This document shows positions 6,005 to 8,232 of a DNA stretch of 8,232 bases, one piece after another. The DNA is from Ilumatobacter sp. Lineage in GTDB: Bacteria > Actinomycetota > Acidimicrobiia > Acidimicrobiales > Ilumatobacteraceae. The notes under the pieces were generated by a model. It was not told the origin of the DNA. It searched no databases and worked only from the letters and a program-made list of their open reading frames with translations. The stretch is from contig JAJCXU010000565.1 of assembly GCA_029263275.1 (NCBI GenBank), forward strand, positions 1 to 8,232, read 5' to 3'. Made by a program: the position numbers and the translations under genes. Within the stretch, counting starts at the first letter, position 1. Every line of letters begins with the position of its first letter.

Positions 6005-6114
6005 TTCCCTGGAGCAGGTTGACGCGTCACGCGTGTGAGGCCTGCACTTGGATGCTGTGATCGAGCAATCGTGATGCAGTCGGTAACCACCTCTCGAACG
6101 AGACGAGTCTGGCC
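6005..6114 (+). promoter_or_regulatory. Structured 5' leader of rplM
   Basis: This is the probable untranslated leader between the inferred transcription start and rplM. It can fold into a compound hairpin. GCAGG (6014-6018) pairs with CCTGC (6041-6045), extended by two G-U wobbles. Inside, ACGCG (6022-6026) pairs with CGCGT (6030-6034) around a UCA triloop. CTGCA (6042-6046) could instead pair with TGCAG (6075-6079), an alternative fold that would break the first stem. Near the start codon, TCTCG (6092-6096) can pair with CGAGA (6099-6103). Ribosomal protein operons are often controlled by leader structures bound by one of their own products, and L13 leaders are known in other phyla. Function here is inferred; no homology to a known leader is claimed. 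Confidence 0.4.
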
Positions 6115-6561
6115 ATGGCCACCTACACACCCAAAGCAAGCGAAATCACCCGTGACTGGCACGTCATTGACGCGGAAGGCATGGTCCTTGGACGCATGGC
6201 CACCGAAGTCGCTCGTCTCCTGCGCGGCAAGCACAAGCCGATCTTCTCGCCGCACATCGACACCGGCGACCACGTGATCATCATCAACGCCGACAAGGTC
6301 ATCATGACCTCCGACAAGGCTGACCGACAGATGATCTACACCCACTCGGGCTACCCGGGCGGCATCAAGAGCGAGTCGTTCGCTCACTTCCATGCTCGCA
6401 AGCCTGCCGACGCTGTGCGTCGCTCGGTTCGCGGCATGCTCCCCAAGGGCCCCCTCGGCCGCCAGCAGCTCACCAAGCTCAAGGTGTACGCCGGCTCCAA
6501 CCATCCCCACGGGTCGCAGATGCCCAAGGCATTCGAAATCGCTGGCGCGAAGCGTCGCTGA
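6115..6561 (+). CDS. rplM: 50S ribosomal protein L13
   Basis: L13 is an early-assembly 23S rRNA-binding protein of the large subunit. The 148 residues are collinear with the family: [21 protein letters not shown] (about 15-35), then [19 protein letters not shown], the SGYPGG segment, and the signature region [20 protein letters not shown] followed by [13 protein letters not shown]. Length is normal (E. coli 142). The ATG at 6115 fits the family's N-terminus; the ribosome site is minimal (GAG at 6105-6107, 7 nt upstream), and it sits behind a long structured leader. rpsI follows after 17 nt, the near-universal rplM-rpsI pair. Confidence 0.98.
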   Translation: MATYTPKASEITRDWHVIDAEGMVLGRMATEVARLLRGKHKPIFSPHIDTGDHVIIINADKVIMTSDKADRQMIYTHSGYPGGIKSESFAHFHARKPADAVRRSVRGMLPKGPLGRQQLTKLKVYAGSNHPHGSQMPKAFEIAGAKRR

Positions 6562-6578
6562 GAAACAGGAACAGAATC

Positions 6579-6974
6579 ATGGCAACAGCACCGCTCACCC
6601 AGACCACCGGCCGTCGCAAGCGCTCCGTCGCACGTGCGTCGCTCCGCCCCGGCACGGGCCAGTTCACCATCAACGGCAAGACCCTCGAGGTGTACTTCCC
6701 GACCGCCGCATCGCGGATGGTCGTCACCGAGGCCCTCACCGTCACCGAGACCACCGAGTCCTACGACATCACCGCCAGCATCCATGGCGGCGGCATCAGC
6801 GGCCAGGCTGGCGCACTGCGCATGGCCATTGCTCGGTCGCTCCTCGAACTCGACCCGGAGAGCCGCGGCACACTGAAGTCTGCCGGTCTTCTCACTCGTG
6901 ACTCCCGTAAGAAGGAGTCCAAGAAGTACGGCCTCAAGAAGGCTCGTAAGGCACCGCAGTTCACCAAGCGCTGA
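6579..6974 (+). CDS. rpsI: 30S ribosomal protein S9
   Basis: S9 lies in the 30S head, and its basic C-terminal tail reaches the P-site tRNA anticodon loop. The 131-residue product shows [20 protein letters not shown] (10-29), GKTLEVYFP, the [20 protein letters not shown] block with the family's G-Q-A-G-A-x-R core, and the terminal [12 protein letters not shown], with the invariant final Lys-Arg that contacts tRNA. The start ATG has AGGA at 6567-6570, 8 nt upstream. glmM begins 13 nt after the stop, so read-through into cell-wall precursor synthesis is likely, an arrangement common in actinobacteria. Confidence 0.98.
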   Translation: MATAPLTQTTGRRKRSVARASLRPGTGQFTINGKTLEVYFPTAASRMVVTEALTVTETTESYDITASIHGGGISGQAGALRMAIARSLLELDPESRGTLKSAGLLTRDSRKKESKKYGLKKARKAPQFTKR

Positions 6975-6987
6975 TCGCGCTGGGTTC

Positions 6988-8232
6988 ATGAAGTTCGGGA
7001 CCGACGGCGTCCGTGGCGTCGCCAACACCGAACTGACTGCCGAATTCGCATTGAACCTGGGTCGCGCTGCGGCCCAGGTTCTTTCGCGTCTGGGGTCAGA
7101 CCCGGACACGGAATTGGTGGACGTCGTCGTCATCGGTGGCGACACGCGCGAGTCCACCCCGATGTTCCGTGCTGCGCTCGGTGCCGGGTTCGCAGCCGAG
7201 GGTGTCGACGTGATCGACCTCGGTACGGCGACCACTCCGATGGTGGCGTTTGAAGCGCAACGCCTCGGCGTGATGGGTGCCGTCGTCTCTGCGTCGCACA
7301 ACGCCTTTGGTGACAACGGCATCAAGCTGTTTGCTCCCGGCGGCACGAAACTCCCCGATGATGTCGAGGCCGAGATCGAGTCCAGGTTGGACTCATTGAG
7401 CGCACCAACCGGTACTGCAGGCCGTCTGGGTACGCACGCCGACGATGTGCCGTACTCAGCACACGTCATGGCACTTCTCGATGATCGCGACTTGTCCGGC
7501 GTCAAGGTCGTGCTCGATGCTGCCAATGGTGCTGGCTGCGCCATCGCACCCGAGGTGTTGCGTGCAGCGGGTGCCGACGTGATGGTCATCGCTGCTGACC
7601 CCGATGGCCGGAACATCAACGACGGCTGCGGAGCAACACATCCCGAACTGGTCGCAGCGGCCGTCGTCGAACACGGCGCCGACATCGGTGTCGCACTCGA
7701 CGGTGACGCCGACCGACTGATCGCTGTCGACCACACCGGCACCGTCGTCGACGGCGATCACATCATCGCCATCTGTGCAGCGGATCTTCGTGACCGAGGT
7801 CAGCTCGCCAACGACACCGTCGTCGTGACCGTGATGACCAACCTCGGGTTCCGGCTGGCGATGGATGCCGCTGGCATCAACGTGGTCGAGACCGGTGTAG
7901 GCGACCGTTATGTGCTCGAAGCGCTCGGCGCTGGCGGGCACTCGCTCGGTGGCGAGCAAAGCGGCCACGTCATCTTCGCCGACCACGCCACCACCGGCGA
8001 CGGCCTGCTCACCGCGGTCGCACTGATCGACATCGTCAAGCGTTCCGGACGAACCCTCGCCGCCATCGCCGGTGACGCCATGACGTCGCTCCCGCAAGTG
8101 CTGGTCAACGTCCGAGTCGGCGCACGCGTCCCCGACGTCGCCGAGCAGCTCACCGACGAGATCGCCGCCACCGAAGCCGAGCTCGGTGCCACCGGCCGAG
8201 TCCTCGTCCGGGCCAGCGGCACCGAACCCCTG
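6988..8232 (+). CDS. glmM: Phosphoglucosamine mutase (3' end outside window)
   Basis: GlmM interconverts glucosamine-6-phosphate and glucosamine-1-phosphate, the step before GlmU makes UDP-GlcNAc for peptidoglycan. The reading frame from ATG 6988 stays open for 415 codons to the window edge. All four hallmark loops are present: FGTDGVRG (3-10), the phosphoserine loop SASHN (101-105, catalytic Ser103), the magnesium loop DGDADR (238-243), and the sugar-binding loop GGEQSGH (321-327). The frame ends in the phosphate-binding loop RASGTEPL (408-415), so only about 30-45 residues of the usual 445-460 are missing. The residue after SASHN is Ala rather than the common Pro, a mild variation. The ribosome site is weak (GGG at 6982-6984), which fits coupling to rpsI 13 nt upstream. 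The GGEQSGH loop favours GlmM over other phosphohexomutases. Confidence 0.96.
   Translation, partial: MKFGTDGVRGVANTELTAEFALNLGRAAAQVLSRLGSDPDTELVDVVVIGGDTRESTPMFRAALGAGFAAEGVDVIDLGTATTPMVAFEAQRLGVMGAVVSASHNAFGDNGIKLFAPGGTKLPDDVEAEIESRLDSLSAPTGTAGRLGTHADDVPYSAHVMALLDDRDLSGVKVVLDAANGAGCAIAPEVLRAAGADVMVIAADPDGRNINDGCGATHPELVAAAVVEHGADIGVALDGDADRLIAVDHTGTVVDGDHIIAICAADLRDRGQLANDTVVVTVMTNLGFRLAMDAAGINVVETGVGDRYVLEALGAGGHSLGGEQSGHVIFADHATTGDGLLTAVALIDIVKRSGRTLAAIAGDAMTSLPQVLVNVRVGARVPDVAEQLTDEIAATEAELGATGRVLVRASGTEPL

Noticed and set aside
5464..6510. 348-codon open frame on the minus strand
   Set aside because: It is antisense to the glycosyltransferase and rplM and crosses the intergenic promoter region; no domain is recognisable.
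6384..7742. 452-codon open frame on the minus strand
   Set aside because: It runs antisense across rplM, rpsI and glmM, three certain genes, and its Ser/Ala/Pro/Thr-rich product looks like a mirror frame.
1..8232. CRISPR arrays, tRNA or rRNA genes, insertion sequences, prophage or toxin-antitoxin genes
   Set aside because: Reading the intergenic stretches on both strands showed no spaced repeats, no tRNA-like cloverleaf with a T-loop, no transposase or integrase motif and no small paired genes.

Overview
The window is bacterial chromosomal DNA, GC-rich by eye (low to mid 60s percent, not counted) with strong G/C preference at third codon positions. Gene order and protein sequences point to a high-GC actinobacterium: rpsD-rpoA-rplQ-truA, then a short accessory stretch, then rplM-rpsI-glmM. 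Details of TruA (a GFAESDGVRT block near the N-terminus) fit the Acidimicrobiia (Ilumatobacter-like) best. That class-level placement is inference from memory.

Layout. Positions 1-2589 (plus strand) hold the 3' end of the alpha/S11-S4 type ribosomal operon: the last half of rpsD, complete rpoA and rplQ, and the tRNA pseudouridine synthase truA. All are closely spaced and probably co-transcribed. A long imperfect hairpin (about 2600-2648) lies between truA and the convergent gene downstream and is the likely end of that operon. Positions 2668-4779 (minus strand) encode a 703-residue PAS-PAS-GGDEF-EAL protein of cyclic-di-GMP metabolism. It is transcribed divergently from a GT4-type glycosyltransferase (4831-5931, plus strand), whose sequence resembles what I remember of the cyanobacterial UDP-glucose:tetrahydrobiopterin glucosyltransferase family. 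Only 51 bp separate these two starts, and that gap holds an 8-bp inverted repeat (TCAAGACA ... TGTCTTGA). Positions 5932-6114 carry a good promoter candidate and a roughly 110-nt leader for the second ribosomal operon, rplM-rpsI-glmM. The window ends inside glmM, in its phosphate-binding loop.

How it fits together. Most of the window is core translation and transcription machinery plus the first committed step towards UDP-GlcNAc (GlmM). The one accessory part is the truA-rplM interval. From memory, the same interval in Mycobacterium tuberculosis holds the ESX-4 secretion locus and cutinases, so it appears to be a variable site between two conserved operons. Here it holds a c-di-GMP protein and a glycosyltransferase that may share a control region. 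I see no CRISPR array, tRNA, rRNA, transposase, phage gene or clear defence system, and no case for a wholly new multi-gene system. The points most worth checking are the identity of the glycosyltransferase, the divergent control region, and the two leader structures ahead of rpoA and rplM.
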